From positions 186,001 through 250,000 of the forward strand of contig NZ_JACIZD010000003.1 in assembly GCF_014359565.1 (NCBI RefSeq): 64,000 nt of DNA, written 5' to 3'. Shown here piece after piece: positions 39,741 to 54,964 of this stretch; positions within the stretch are counted from its first letter, which is position 1, and each line of letters starts with the position of its first letter. The DNA is from Immundisolibacter sp. (GTDB lineage Bacteria > Pseudomonadota > Gammaproteobacteria > Immundisolibacterales > Immundisolibacteraceae). The translations under genes were made by a program, and so were the position numbers. A model generated the notes under the pieces. The model saw only the letters and a list, made by a program, of their open reading frames with translations. It was not told the DNA's origin and searched no databases.

Positions 39741-40634
39741 GTGAGCGGCGGGGAAACGAATCCGGGCCCGCCGGCCTGGGTCAGCGAGGCGTTGCAGGCG
39801 CCGGTCAGCGAGGCCGAAGTCCTGCACGACGGCGCGCTGTTGCGCTACCGGTCCTGGGGCACGCCCGGCCTGCCGGGACTGGTGCTGATCCACGGCGCCA
39901 TGGCGCACGCCAACTGGTGGGATTTCATCGCGCCGCGCTTTGCCGAGCGTTTTCACGTGGTGGCGCCGCACCTGTCCGGCATGGGCGACAGCGAGCATCG
40001 GGAGGCGTATTCGACCGCGCTGTTCAGCGACGACGTGGTTGCCGTCATGGACCATGCCGGTCTGGGTGCCGATACGGTGGTCATCGGCCACAGCCTGGGC
40101 GGGGCGGTGGCGCTGACGCTGGGCGTGCGCCATGCGGGGCGCGTGCGCGGCATCGTGATGCTGGACTCGGCTGTGTTTCCGCCGGATGAGCCCTCGCCGT
40201 TCGACCCGACCAAGGCGCCGTATCGCCCAAAGACCGTCTGCGCCGACTATGAGACCGCTGTTCGCCGGTTTTTCCTGTTGCCGCAGCAGCCCTGTCAGCA
40301 TCCCTACCTGCTGCAGCACATCGCCCACCATTCGGTGGCGCCGATGAAGGGCGGCTGGAGCTGGAAATTCGACGATGCGCTGTTCAAAAAGCTGCACCTG
40401 CACGAGCCGTGGCGCGAGCTGGAAGCCCTCGAAACGCCCCTGGCGGTCATCCATGGCGACCACAGCGCGGTCTTCACGCCGGCGGTCAAGGACTACATCG
40501 GGCGCCTGGCGCGCCAGCGCGGCTGGCCCATGTTCGCCATCCCGGGCGCGCACCACCACTTGATGCTCGACTCGCCGCGCGCGCTGTGCGGCGCCCTGCA
40601 CGGGCTGCTGGCCGGCTGGCCCACGGCTGCGTGA
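39741..40634 (+). CDS. Alpha/beta hydrolase
   Basis: Hydrolase of 297 residues. Oxyanion region VLIHGAMAHANWWDFIAP, nucleophile elbow GHSLGG, acid in VIHGDHSAVFTP, and catalytic His in PGAHHHLMLDSP. The sequence type is close to epoxide hydrolase/haloperoxidase and meta-cleavage hydrolases, so an aromatic-ring-cleavage product is possible but not shown. GTG start at 39741 with AAGG upstream. It is convergent with the following SDR. Confidence 0.87.
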   Translation: MSGGETNPGPPAWVSEALQAPVSEAEVLHDGALLRYRSWGTPGLPGLVLIHGAMAHANWWDFIAPRFAERFHVVAPHLSGMGDSEHREAYSTALFSDDVVAVMDHAGLGADTVVIGHSLGGAVALTLGVRHAGRVRGIVMLDSAVFPPDEPSPFDPTKAPYRPKTVCADYETAVRRFFLLPQQPCQHPYLLQHIAHHSVAPMKGGWSWKFDDALFKKLHLHEPWRELEALETPLAVIHGDHSAVFTPAVKDYIGRLARQRGWPMFAIPGAHHHLMLDSPRALCGALHGLLAGWPTAA

Positions 40635-40661
40635 CGGCGCCGTTTCGGCCGGCCGTCGCGC

Positions 40662-41432
40662 TCAATCCAGCGTGTCGGCCAGACTCAGCCGATAGCCTCC
40701 GGCCACCTCGATATTGGCGCCGGTGATGTAGCCGCCGGCTGGCGACAGCAGAAACAGCAGTGCGCCGGCGATGTCGTCGACCTGCGCCGGGCGGCCCAGC
40801 GGCACGTGCTTTTCGATGTCCGCCGGCAGGTCGACCGAGTTGTCGATGTGGCCGGGCGAGACCATGTTCACGCGCACGCCCTGCGGCCCCAGCGCTTGCG
40901 CCAGGCTGCGCGTGAGCACCAGCAGTCCGGCCTTGGAAATCTGGTAGGCCATGGCGCGGGTGTTGGCCACCAGGTGCTCGACGCCGGCGTAGCCGAGGTT
41001 GATGACGTGGCCCATGCCGGAGGCCACCAGCGCCGGCAGGGCGGCGCGGATCAGCGCGTAGGGCGCGATGAGGTTGGTCTCCAGCGTGGCGCGAAACTGC
41101 TCCGGCGCCAGGCCGAGCGGGTCGCCGAGCGGGTAGTTGCCGACGTTGTTGACCAGCATGTCGAGGCGCCCGGCCTGCGTCAGGGCGGCTTCGATCAGCG
41201 CTTCGGCTTGCCCCGGCACCGCCAGATCGGCGCTGATCGCGAACCCCCGCCGGCCGAGCGCGGCGATTTCGGCCACCGCGCTTTCGGCGTCCTGCCGCGA
41301 CCGGCCGTAATGCACCACCACGTCCGCACCGGCCCGCGCCAGGGCCAGGGCCAGGCCACGGCCGGTGCGCCGGGCAGCGCCGGTGACCAGCGCCACGCGG
41401 CCGCTGAGGTCGGCGGTCGGTGCCGCCGTCAT
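40662..41432 (-). CDS. Short-chain dehydrogenase, pteridine-reductase (FolM)-like
   Basis: SDR of 256 residues. The cofactor motif is TGAARRTGRG, the TGxxxRxG form specific to pteridine reductases rather than the usual TGxxxGxG, implying NADPH. Asn-Asn in VNNVGNYPLG and catalytic YQISK are present. Its start overlaps the folB stop (ATGA). Together these point to dihydromonapterin or dihydrofolate reduction. Confidence 0.82.
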   Translation of the reverse strand: MTAAPTADLSGRVALVTGAARRTGRGLALALARAGADVVVHYGRSRQDAESAVAEIAALGRRGFAISADLAVPGQAEALIEAALTQAGRLDMLVNNVGNYPLGDPLGLAPEQFRATLETNLIAPYALIRAALPALVASGMGHVINLGYAGVEHLVANTRAMAYQISKAGLLVLTRSLAQALGPQGVRVNMVSPGHIDNSVDLPADIEKHVPLGRPAQVDDIAGALLFLLSPAGGYITGANIEVAGGYRLSLADTLD

Positions 41433-41788
41433 CGGCGCCGTTCGAGGCTGACGCCGACGCTGCGCGCGGCCGGCAGGATGTCCGGCTTGCGCACGCGCAC
41501 GCGCACCCGGCTCACCTGCGGGTAGCGTTCCAGCAGCAGCTGCGTGGCGTGGCTGACGTAGGCCTCCACCAGATAAAACCGGCCTTCCACGGCCAGCCGG
41601 GTGAGGTGTTCGGCCGCCACCGCGTAGTTGATGGTGTCGTTGATGCTGTCGCTGGCGGCAGCGGCGGCGAAATCGATATCCAGCTCCGCATCGATCAGGA
41701 TGCGCTGGTCGTGCAGGCGCTCGGATTCGATGATGCCGATGACGCAGTGGACCGTCAGTTCGTCGATGTGGATGGTGCCGATGCTCAT
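41429..41788 (-). CDS. folB: Dihydroneopterin aldolase
   Basis: Folate-pathway enzyme, 119 residues, converting dihydroneopterin to 6-hydroxymethyl-dihydropterin and glycolaldehyde. Conserved opening IHIDELTVHCVIGI with the active-site Glu in IGIIESERL, and the C-terminal catalytic Lys in VRVRKPDILP. The frame runs on upstream through the epimerase gene, but the ATG at 41788 gives the family start. Coupled to the FolM-like SDR. Confidence 0.94.
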   Translation of the reverse strand: MSIGTIHIDELTVHCVIGIIESERLHDQRILIDAELDIDFAAAAASDSINDTINYAVAAEHLTRLAVEGRFYLVEAYVSHATQLLLERYPQVSRVRVRVRKPDILPAARSVGVSLERRR

Positions 41789-41808
41789 GGGTGAAAACTG
41801 CTCCGGAA

Positions 41809-42780
41809 TCAGCTGACGACCGCGTAGCGGCCGGTCTTGACGAAGGCGATGTACTCGCGCAGGCCGCGCATCAGGTCGTACTCGGGCAGGTAGCCGAAGT
41901 CGGCCTGCGCGCGCGGGTCGGGCGCAATCGGACCGGCCCGGAATGGGCCGGCCTCGGTCGGTGCCTCGGGCACCTCGATGTCGGCGCCGGGTATCAGCGC
42001 CTTGATCGCCTGCACGACCTGGTACAGCGTGCTGGCGACCGGCGCGTTGATGTCGTAGACCACGTGCGGCAGGTCGGCGGCCAGGGTGGCAGTCATGCAG
42101 CCGCGACCGGCGTCGGCGCCGTACAGCATGGGGATGATGGGTGCCGAGTAGGCCAGCAGCGGATTGTCGTAGTGCACCGGCTCGCCGCGCAGCGGCTTCT
42201 CGATGAACGGCTGCAGGCCCTGGCCGACGGCGCCGGCAAAGGCGAAGCCCGGCCCGTACACCTGCCCGCCCAGGCGCAGGATGCGCACGTCCAGGTCGTA
42301 CAGCTGGCGATAGTCGTTGGCCAGCAGCTCGGCGCCGACCTTGGCGCTGGCGTAGGGATCGGCGGGGATGTCGAACTTGCCGGTATTGAGCGTTCCGGAG
42401 AAGGCCGCGCCGGTCCACCCGGTCTTGCCGGTGGACACGTAGCTGACGCGCTTGATGCCCATGGCGCGGGCGCATTCGAGCACGTTCAGCGTGCCCATGA
42501 TGGTCAGCTCGGCGTTGGCGTAGGGCCGCGCGTAGGCGCCGGGGGTGAGGAAGCTCGCCGTGTGCAGGATGCGCGTCACGTCCAGCTCGCGCACCGCCCG
42601 GTACAGGTCCGGCGCGTGCAGCACGTTGCCCTGCATCAGCGTGACCTTGTCGCGGATGTCGGCCAGCAGTTCGGTTTTCAAGACCATGTCGAAGGCCGCC
42701 ACCGGCACGCCGCGAGCCGCCGCCTCGCGCACCGCAAACGAGCCCACCAGGCCACAGCCGCCGGTTACCAGAATTGTCAC
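41809..42780 (-). CDS. NAD-dependent epimerase/dehydratase
   Basis: Extended SDR of 323 residues. The nucleotide motif GGCGLVGS is at 8-15, and the catalytic pair is YASAK in IPADPYASAKVGAE. Ser/Thr of the triad lies in VSYVSTGKTGW. GTG 42780 is chosen with strong GAGGAGA upstream. The sequence is UDP-sugar epimerase-like, but no sugar genes are nearby, so the substrate is open. Confidence 0.86.
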   Translation of the reverse strand: MTILVTGGCGLVGSFAVREAAARGVPVAAFDMVLKTELLADIRDKVTLMQGNVLHAPDLYRAVRELDVTRILHTASFLTPGAYARPYANAELTIMGTLNVLECARAMGIKRVSYVSTGKTGWTGAAFSGTLNTGKFDIPADPYASAKVGAELLANDYRQLYDLDVRILRLGGQVYGPGFAFAGAVGQGLQPFIEKPLRGEPVHYDNPLLAYSAPIIPMLYGADAGRGCMTATLAADLPHVVYDINAPVASTLYQVVQAIKALIPGADIEVPEAPTEAGPFRAGPIAPDPRAQADFGYLPEYDLMRGLREYIAFVKTGRYAVVS

Positions 42781-42844
42781 GGGTCTCTCCTCTTGTGTCG
42801 TGGCTTGAAAATGAATCCATGCGCATTCGGCCCGGGAGCGGGCC

Positions 42845-42891
42845 TCCCACACCGCCTCGAAGAGTGTGGGAGCGGCGCCGTCGCCGCGAAC
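42845..42891. repeat. REP-like palindromes, TGTGGGAG type, copy 2
   Basis: TCCCACAC (42845-42852) pairs with GTGTGGGA (42864-42871). The latter begins a TGTGGGAG element with inner dyad GCGGCG / CGCCGC and end CGAAC. A similar element lies at 7948-7973. It occupies the 122-base space between the epimerase and DUF748 genes. Confidence 0.6.
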
Positions 42892-42902
42892 GGTGCGTTT
42901 CC

Positions 42903-45725
42903 TCAGGAAGTCGCCAGCACCAGTTCGCTGGTGGCCGAAGGCTGCAGCGGCGCATCCTCGGCCGGCAGCACGATAGTCAGGCGCCGGACCGGCACGCCAT
43001 TGTCCATCAGTGCGGCGCGGATTGCCTCGCCGCGTGCCTGCGCCAGCGCCCGCAGGGCCGCCGTATCCGGAGCCATGGCGGCCAGCAGGCGCTCACGCCC
43101 GGCGCGCGCCGCCGCGGCGCGCTGCTCGGCAGCAGTCGGCTGGGTATCGGCCGGTGCGGGCACTGCCGGCGGCTCGTTGCCGAAACGCTCTTCGTACAGC
43201 GCGATCAGGCGCTCGGTCCAGTCGGCATCGCCCTCGAACGGATCATCATCTTCACCGCCCGCCTGGCCGAGGGCCGCCCCCAGCGCCTGCTGCGCCAGGG
43301 CCCGGGCGTCGTTCTGGTCTGCCAGCGGGTGGATGTGCAGCGTGAGCTGCGGCCGCGCGATGAGGGCCTGCGCCACTTTCTGCAGGGGTTCCATCTGCGC
43401 CGCCGGCAACTGCGCGCTGCCGGGGGCGAACGCGACTGTCCGCAGGTCTTTTGCCTTGCCGCCGACCAGGCGCGCCAGCAGGGTGAAGGGTGTTTTCACC
43501 GCCTTGACCACGAGCGCCCTGATCGCCTTGCCGATCAGGGCGCCGTAGTCGAACTGCGGGTTCGAGAGATCGCCGCGCAGCGGCAGGGCGACGTCGATGA
43601 CTCCGCGCGAGTCCTTGAGCACTGCCAGGGCCAGGGTCAGCGGCAGGTCGAGCGCGTCCGGACTGTCCACCCGCTCGCCCAGCACCAGACGGTTGAGGAT
43701 GATTCGGTTGTTGCCGATCACCTGTGGCCCGCTTACCGTGTAATCGAGGTCCACGTCCAGCGTGCCGCGCTCGATGCGGTAGCCGGCAAACCTGCTCACG
43801 TAGGGCGTGAAGGTCGCCATCTCGACCCCGGTGAAGGACAGCTTGAACGCGGCTTCGCGCGGTACGCCGACGGTAAAGCTGCCCTCGACCGTGGCTGGCG
43901 CGTACTGGTCGATGCGACCGTTCAGCACGACGCGCGCCGGCTGCGTGGCATCACTCGCCAGGCCGTCGATGTTGCCTTTCAGCTGCTCGATGCTGACCGC
44001 GAAATGCGGCGTCAGGCTGTGGTCTTCGATGTGGAGCGTGCCGCGACTGACGCGCACCGTGTCGACTGCGAAGCGCATCGGCGCCGGCCCGGGGCCATCG
44101 TTGGTCACTGGTGAGTCGGTGACTGGCGCCACGTCGCGTGGCCCGAAGCGCGACAGGTTGCTTTGCCGGTTCTCGGTGATGACAGCCCGCAGCACTGGCC
44201 GGTTGATCCAGATCTTGCTGGACGTGACGCCCTGCGCGCTGGCCTGCAGCTGATCCACGCGCAGCGTGCGCAGCGCCAGCAGCGCCTCGTCGCGTTCGGT
44301 GTCCCACAGATCGACACGGGACAGCGTGACCTGGCCGCGGAATTCCGGCCCCGGCCCGCCGAGCGTCAGCTGTCCGGTGGCCGCTGCCGTACCGCTGCGC
44401 AAGGCGACCGGGCCGACGTCCGGCAGGTAGGGCGCCAGCGGCGGCAGGGGCAGGCCCTTGGCGGTGATTTCAAGCTCGGCCGGGCCGGCTGGCAACACCG
44501 CCTCGCCGGCCAGCCCGAAGGTGCCACCGTCCGCCAGGCTGCCGGTGAGGCTCACCGGCACCTTGTCCGGCGCGCCCAGCGCACCGATGTCGACCTGCTC
44601 CAGCGTGAGGTCCTGGTGCAGCGCCGGCTGCACCGTTTCATCGCTGATGCTCAGGCGCTGGCCGGTCAGCGCCAGGGCGCCCAGCGTGACCTGCCAGCTT
44701 GGGCCGGCGGGATCCGTTTCGTCGTTGCCGGCCTGGCGGGTCAAGTCCTGAAGGTTGATTCGTCCGTCGGCTGCCCGCGCCAGCGCCAACCAGTTGTCGC
44801 GTCCGCTGATCCGGCCCACGGACACGCGCCGGGCGGCCAGATCGAGGGCCAGTTCATCCACGGCCAGTTCGGCAATCTGCGCCAGCGGGGCGTCGCTGGC
44901 ATCGGCAAGCGCGGTCTGGCGCAGGCTCATGCGACCGTCGCTGAGTCGCACCGCCCCGCCGGCAGCCAGCGATAGCGTGGCGTTGGCGTCGATTTTTCCC
45001 CCACGCGCTTTCAGGGGTAGCGCGCGTTCCAGGTAGGCCAGCGCCGGTTCGGCGTCGATGCCCTGCAATGAGAAGCGGCCGTCGAGCGCCAGCGGCGCCG
45101 GCACGAGATCGGCCTGCAGGCGCAGCGTGCCGCCGCCTGCGCGGCCCCGCAACAGCACGGGAATCGGTTCTGCGGCCTGGCTGTCGAAGCCGGCCATCGA
45201 CACGACCAGATCGGTCAGGCGCAGCGCGGCCGCCGGCCGTGCACTGGCGTCGCGCACGACAAGCGCGCTGCCATCGACGTTCATCCGGTCGATGCGCAGC
45301 CGCGGCGGCGGACCGCCATCGCCGCCGCCGGCCGGCAGTTGCGGGCTGATGCCGCCGCCCTCCAGGAGACCGAGCTGCCCGCGCGCACCGCGTACCGTCA
45401 AGGCGTCAAGATGCACGCTGCGTGTCCACAGGGAGTCGACCGCAAGGTCGGCCATGGCACTGTCCACCGCCAGCAGCAGGGCGCCATCGGGATCGCTCAG
45501 GTGCAGGCCGTCGATCCGCAGCGCCAGCCGCAAAGGGTCGAAATCGAGCGCTGCCACATGGGCGGTGCCGCCGGTGGTTTCGGCGAGGGTCTGCTCGGCG
45601 TAGAGCCGGGCGCGCTCGGGCACGGCCATTGCAGCCGCCACAAGTGCGGCCAGCAACGCCAGCATGAGCAGGCAGCGCCAACGACAGCGGTGGCGCAGGT
45701 TCGCTATTGCCAGGAAGGCGCGCAT
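42903..45725 (-). CDS. Large AsmA-like/DUF748 envelope protein
   Basis: Protein of 940 residues with one N-terminal membrane anchor (about 15-40) and a long beta-rich body of repeated segments of the form D-x-L-x-h-x-G-x-L, typical of AsmA/TamB-like lipid-transfer proteins. The DUF748-type block near 560-720 includes LPLRGDLSNPQFDYG. The last 180 residues contain an OmpA-like stretch and an acidic linker. The ATG at 45725 is preferred over GTG 45755, which has no ribosome site. A role in lipid passage to the outer membrane is inferred. Confidence 0.85.
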   Translation of the reverse strand: MRAFLAIANLRHRCRWRCLLMLALLAALVAAAMAVPERARLYAEQTLAETTGGTAHVAALDFDPLRLALRIDGLHLSDPDGALLLAVDSAMADLAVDSLWTRSVHLDALTVRGARGQLGLLEGGGISPQLPAGGGDGGPPPRLRIDRMNVDGSALVVRDASARPAAALRLTDLVVSMAGFDSQAAEPIPVLLRGRAGGGTLRLQADLVPAPLALDGRFSLQGIDAEPALAYLERALPLKARGGKIDANATLSLAAGGAVRLSDGRMSLRQTALADASDAPLAQIAELAVDELALDLAARRVSVGRISGRDNWLALARAADGRINLQDLTRQAGNDETDPAGPSWQVTLGALALTGQRLSISDETVQPALHQDLTLEQVDIGALGAPDKVPVSLTGSLADGGTFGLAGEAVLPAGPAELEITAKGLPLPPLAPYLPDVGPVALRSGTAAATGQLTLGGPGPEFRGQVTLSRVDLWDTERDEALLALRTLRVDQLQASAQGVTSSKIWINRPVLRAVITENRQSNLSRFGPRDVAPVTDSPVTNDGPGPAPMRFAVDTVRVSRGTLHIEDHSLTPHFAVSIEQLKGNIDGLASDATQPARVVLNGRIDQYAPATVEGSFTVGVPREAAFKLSFTGVEMATFTPYVSRFAGYRIERGTLDVDLDYTVSGPQVIGNNRIILNRLVLGERVDSPDALDLPLTLALAVLKDSRGVIDVALPLRGDLSNPQFDYGALIGKAIRALVVKAVKTPFTLLARLVGGKAKDLRTVAFAPGSAQLPAAQMEPLQKVAQALIARPQLTLHIHPLADQNDARALAQQALGAALGQAGGEDDDPFEGDADWTERLIALYEERFGNEPPAVPAPADTQPTAAEQRAAAARAGRERLLAAMAPDTAALRALAQARGEAIRAALMDNGVPVRRLTIVLPAEDAPLQPSATSELVLATS

Positions 45726-45837
45726 GGTCCCGATCTTAAGCCGCGAAAGCGGCACGAGCGAGCCGGCCGGCCATCCGTGCGGGCCATAATGGCCGTTCAG
45801 TCAGCCTGCGCTGACCCCTCATACGGAGCAGACGACC

Positions 45838-46659
45838 ATGACCCTTCGAGATGCCGCCACGGTGGTGCTGGTGCGCGAGGCGGGCGACGGCGCGCCGGGC
45901 TTCGATGTGTTCATGCTGCTGCGCACGGTCAAGAGCGATTTCAATGCCGGGGCTTATGTATTCCCCGGCGGCGGGGTCGACCGCAGCGACGGCGGCGCGC
46001 AGGCACAGCGTGTGTGCAGCGGGCTCGACGCCCGCCAGGCCAGCGCGCGTCTGGGCATCGCCCAAGGCGGCCTGGCGTTCTACCTGGCGGCGATTCGCGA
46101 GTGTTTCGAGGAAGCCGGCGTGCTGCTGGCGGCCGATGCCGCCGGGCAGACCTTGAGCCTGCACGAGCCGGCAACGCAGCAGCGCTTCGCGGCGTACCGG
46201 GCGGCGCTGAATGCCGGTCAGACCACGCTGGCGGCCATCTGCGAACGCGAGCACCTGCGCCTGCCGCTGGACCAGGTCCATTACTACAGCCACTGGATCA
46301 CGCCCGAGGGCATGCCGCGGCGCTACGACACGCGGTTTTTCCTGTGCCGGGCGCCGCTCGGTCAGGAACCACTGCACGACGGCGAGGAAACCGTCGACCA
46401 TTGCTGGGTCCGTCCGCAGGAGGCCCTGGCGCGGCACGCGGCCGGCGGCTTCAACCTGGTACCGGCCACGCGCAAGCAGCTCGAATTCCTGGCCCGGTAC
46501 CCGACGGTCGATGCCCTGCTGGCGGCGGTACGCAGCATCGGGCAGGTGCCGGCGATACTGCCGCAACTGATCATCGGCGCCGACGGCAAGCCCGAGCGGG
46601 TGCGCCTGCCGCTGCCGGAAGGCGTGGAAGAAATCGACCTGCGTGGAGTGGCCCTGTGA
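45838..46659 (+). CDS. Nudix hydrolase, NUDT19/CoA-diphosphatase-like
   Basis: Pyrophosphohydrolase of 273 residues, longer than a minimal Nudix domain. The opening FPGGGVD and the core RECFEEAGVLL give a Nudix box with an insert between the Gly and the REuxEE part, as in NUDT19/RP2-type proteins, many of which cleave CoA or acyl-CoA. The ATG at 45838 has GGAGC upstream. Its stop overlaps the next start (GTGA). Confidence 0.86.
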   Translation: MTLRDAATVVLVREAGDGAPGFDVFMLLRTVKSDFNAGAYVFPGGGVDRSDGGAQAQRVCSGLDARQASARLGIAQGGLAFYLAAIRECFEEAGVLLAADAAGQTLSLHEPATQQRFAAYRAALNAGQTTLAAICEREHLRLPLDQVHYYSHWITPEGMPRRYDTRFFLCRAPLGQEPLHDGEETVDHCWVRPQEALARHAAGGFNLVPATRKQLEFLARYPTVDALLAAVRSIGQVPAILPQLIIGADGKPERVRLPLPEGVEEIDLRGVAL

Positions 46660-47534
46660 ACGCTGCCGGCAACCCCTTCGATACGCCACAGATCCGCGCC
46701 GAGTTCCCATTCGCGGCGGCCGTCGACGTGTGGCCCGGCGTGCGGCGCATCACCGCGCCCAATCCGGGCCTGATGACCGGCCCCGGCACCAATACCTATC
46801 TGGTCGGCAGCCGTCAGGTGCTGGTCATCGATCCGGCCTGCGACGCCCCGGCGCATCTGGATGCCATCAAGCGCGCCGCAGGCGATGCCATCACCGCCGT
46901 GCTGGTCACGCACGCCCACCCGGACCACGCCCCCGGCGCGCGGGAACTGGCCCGCGACTGCGGCGTGCCGGTGTACGGCAGCGGCATCGCGCTGGCCGGC
47001 GTCAGCACGCCGGGCTTCGCGCCCGACCGGGTACTGGCCGATGGCGATATCCTGCCGACCGACGCCGGTCCGCTGCGCGCCCTGCGCACACCCGGCCACG
47101 CCGCCGACCACATCTGCTACCTGCTCGAAACGCAGCGCCTGCTGTTCGCCGGCGACCATCTGATGGATGGCACCACGGTGGTGATCGCGCCGCCCGATGG
47201 CGACATGGCGGCCTATCTGGCGTCCTTGCGGCGCCTGCAGCAGGAGCCCGTCGAGCGTATCGCCCCCGGGCACGGCCGGCTCATGGAAGGCGCGCAGGCC
47301 ACCGTGCAACAGGTCATCGACCACCGCCTGGCGCGCGAGGCGGCCATTCTCAAGGTGCTGGAGGGTGGGGGCGGGCGCAGCATCCCGGACCTGGTGGCCG
47401 AACTCTACGTCGGCGTCCCGAAGGCCCTGCACGCATTGGCCGAACTGTCGGTTTATGCGCATCTGATCAAGCTGGCGGCGGAAGGGCGGGTGCAGGGTGA
47501 TGGCCGCGCCGCAGTGTGGCGGCGGGTCGTCTAA
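46656..47534 (+). CDS. Metallo-beta-lactamase-fold hydrolase (LACTB2-like)
   Basis: Zinc hydrolase of 292 residues. Zinc motif THAHPDH at 85-91, third His in TPGHAADH, Asp in FAGDHLMDG, and a late His in APGHGRLME. A C-terminal winged-helix-like region follows, as in LACTB2. GTG 46656 overlaps the Nudix stop by four bases. The frame is open far upstream, but only as a shadow of the Nudix gene. Confidence 0.88.
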   Translation: MNAAGNPFDTPQIRAEFPFAAAVDVWPGVRRITAPNPGLMTGPGTNTYLVGSRQVLVIDPACDAPAHLDAIKRAAGDAITAVLVTHAHPDHAPGARELARDCGVPVYGSGIALAGVSTPGFAPDRVLADGDILPTDAGPLRALRTPGHAADHICYLLETQRLLFAGDHLMDGTTVVIAPPDGDMAAYLASLRRLQQEPVERIAPGHGRLMEGAQATVQQVIDHRLAREAAILKVLEGGGGRSIPDLVAELYVGVPKALHALAELSVYAHLIKLAAEGRVQGDGRAAVWRRVV

Positions 47535-47557
47535 CGAAACACGGAGGTATTCAGCTT

Positions 47558-47643
47558 CCCGCAGCGCCGGCACGCGCTGCCAGAATCAGTGGCTACCAGT
47601 GAGTCATCGGAGGACTGGAGCCCGGCTCGCCGGGCGATGCGTC
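47558..47643. repeat. Composite intergenic repeat, second copy
   Basis: 47558-47594 matches the 37-base element at 8713-8749 in 34 positions. About 22 bases later, 47617-47633 carries a shortened GGAGCCCGGC palindrome (core GCCCGGC-TC-GCCGGGC). The 181-base space between the convergent Nudix/lactamase operon and ispF holds no gene. Confidence 0.7.
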
Positions 47644-47715
47644 CTCGCGTAGGGCCGGTCCGTCGTCCATCGCGCAGCGAAGCCGCTACAGCGGGTCGTG
47701 GCGGGTCGCTTCTGA

Positions 47716-48189
47716 TCAGGCGCGCGCCAGCAGGCACACGGCGTGGGCGGCGATCGCCTCGCCGCGGCCGACCGGACCCAGGCCCTCGGTGGTGGTGGCC
47801 TTGACGCTGACGGCGTCGATGTCGAGGCCCAGATCGGCGGCGATGTTGGCGCGCATGGCGTCCCGATGCGGGGCGAGCTTGGGCCGCTGCGCCAGCACGG
47901 TGGCGTCGATGTTGACCACCGAGTAACCGGCTTCGCGTACCAGCGCAACCACGCGCCGCAAGAGCAGGCGGCTGTCTGCGCCTGCATAGGCCGGATCGGT
48001 GTCCGGAAAGTGCTGGCCGATGTCGCCCAGGGCCGCCGCGCCCAGCAGCGCGTCGGCCAGGGCGTGCAGCAGCACGTCACCATCGGAGTGCGCAATCGGG
48101 CCGTGGCTGTGGGGGATCTGGACGCCACCCAGCACCAGGGGTCGGGCGGGCGCCAGGGCGTGCAGGTCGTAGCCGTGGCCGATGCGCAT
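47716..48189 (-). CDS. ispF: 2-C-methyl-D-erythritol 2,4-cyclodiphosphate synthase
   Basis: Methylerythritol-phosphate pathway enzyme, 157 residues. Zinc ligands in GHGYDLHAL (D-x-H) and [29 protein letters not shown] follows. Start ATG 48189 overlaps the ispD stop (ATGA); the open frame 20 codons upstream is inside ispD. Last gene of the cluster. Confidence 0.96.
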   Translation of the reverse strand: MRIGHGYDLHALAPARPLVLGGVQIPHSHGPIAHSDGDVLLHALADALLGAAALGDIGQHFPDTDPAYAGADSRLLLRRVVALVREAGYSVVNIDATVLAQRPKLAPHRDAMRANIAADLGLDIDAVSVKATTTEGLGPVGRGEAIAAHAVCLLARA

Positions 48190-48932
48190 CAGGTCTCCGG
48201 GGTGCTTTGGGCAGTGCGATCGAAGCGCGCTTGCGCGGCCAGCAGGCACTCGGCCAGGGGCAGGTCCTGCGCCACGGTGATCTTGATGTTGTCGCGCCGG
48301 CCGGCCAGCAGGCGCGGGCGAAAGCCTGCGCTTTCCATGGCCTGGGCCTCGTCGGTGGGTTCCTGGTCGGCAGCCAGCGCACCGGCCAGCGCCGTCCGCA
48401 GCACATCAAGCCGAAACCGCTGCGGCGTCTGCACCGTCCACAGGCCCTCGCGCGGCACGGTTTCGCGCACCCGGCCGGCGGCGTCGGCGCGCTTTACGGT
48501 GTCGGTCAGCGGCGTGGCCAGCAGGCAGCCGTGCTCCTCCAGCGGCTCGGCGCACAGGCTGTGGATGTCGCCCGCATGCAGCAGCGGGCGCACGGCGTCG
48601 TGCACCAGCACTGGCGTTTGCGGCTGCTGGCGGTCGGCCAGCCAGTCGAGTGCGGCCAGCACGGACGCGCCACGGCTGGCGCCACCGGTCACCACCTGCA
48701 GCGGTTTGGCGCAGGTGAAGCCGAGCGCCTGCCAGTACGGATCGGCCTCGCGCAGCGCCAGCACGATGCCGGCGACGCGCGGGTGTGCGGCCAGGCGTTC
48801 GAGGGTGTGCACCAGCACGGGTGCGCCGGCCAGCGGCAGGTACTGCTTGGGCAGGTCCGCGCCCATGCGCACGCCGATGCCGGCGGCGGGCACGATCGCC
48901 CAGTGGTCGGCGCTCGGCAGGGCTTCCGCCAC
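48189..48932 (-). CDS. ispD: 2-C-methyl-D-erythritol 4-phosphate cytidylyltransferase
   Basis: Makes CDP-methylerythritol from CTP; 247 residues, GTG start. Nucleotide loop [20 protein letters not shown], then HDAVRPLL and the C-terminal [12 protein letters not shown]. It follows ftsB by seven bases and is coupled to ispF, so steps of the same pathway are made together. Confidence 0.95.
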   Translation of the reverse strand: MAEALPSADHWAIVPAAGIGVRMGADLPKQYLPLAGAPVLVHTLERLAAHPRVAGIVLALREADPYWQALGFTCAKPLQVVTGGASRGASVLAALDWLADRQQPQTPVLVHDAVRPLLHAGDIHSLCAEPLEEHGCLLATPLTDTVKRADAAGRVRETVPREGLWTVQTPQRFRLDVLRTALAGALAADQEPTDEAQAMESAGFRPRLLAGRRDNIKITVAQDLPLAECLLAAQARFDRTAQSTPET

Positions 48933-48939
48933 CGGACGC

Positions 48940-49214
48940 CTACTCGATGACGCGGATGAAGGTCTCGCCGGGCTTGATCATGCCAAGCTCGCTGCGGGCG
49001 CGGTCTTCCACGGCAGTCACGCCGCTGCGCAGGTCCTCGACCTCGGCCGTGAGCTGCGCGTTGCGTTCGGCCAGCTGGTCGACCGCGTCGCGTTCGCGCA
49101 CGACCCGGTCCTGCAGCTCGCCAAGCTCGAACAGGTTGCCGGGCGCCACCAGCAAACGGTGTTGCAGGCCGAGCATGACCAGCAACAGCGCAAGCAGGCC
49201 GGCGCGCATGGGCA

Positions 49215-49215
<1 letters not shown>
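48940..49215 (-). CDS. ftsB: Cell division protein FtsB
   Basis: Small bitopic divisome protein (91 residues) that joins FtsL and FtsQ. One membrane helix at about 5-22 and then a coiled coil (LGELQDRVVRERDAVDQLAERN) to about 65, ending in RSELGMIKPGETFIRVIE. Its ATG shares a base with the eno stop (TGATG). Confidence 0.93.
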
Positions 49216-54963
<5,748 letters not shown>

Positions 54964-54964
<1 letters not shown>

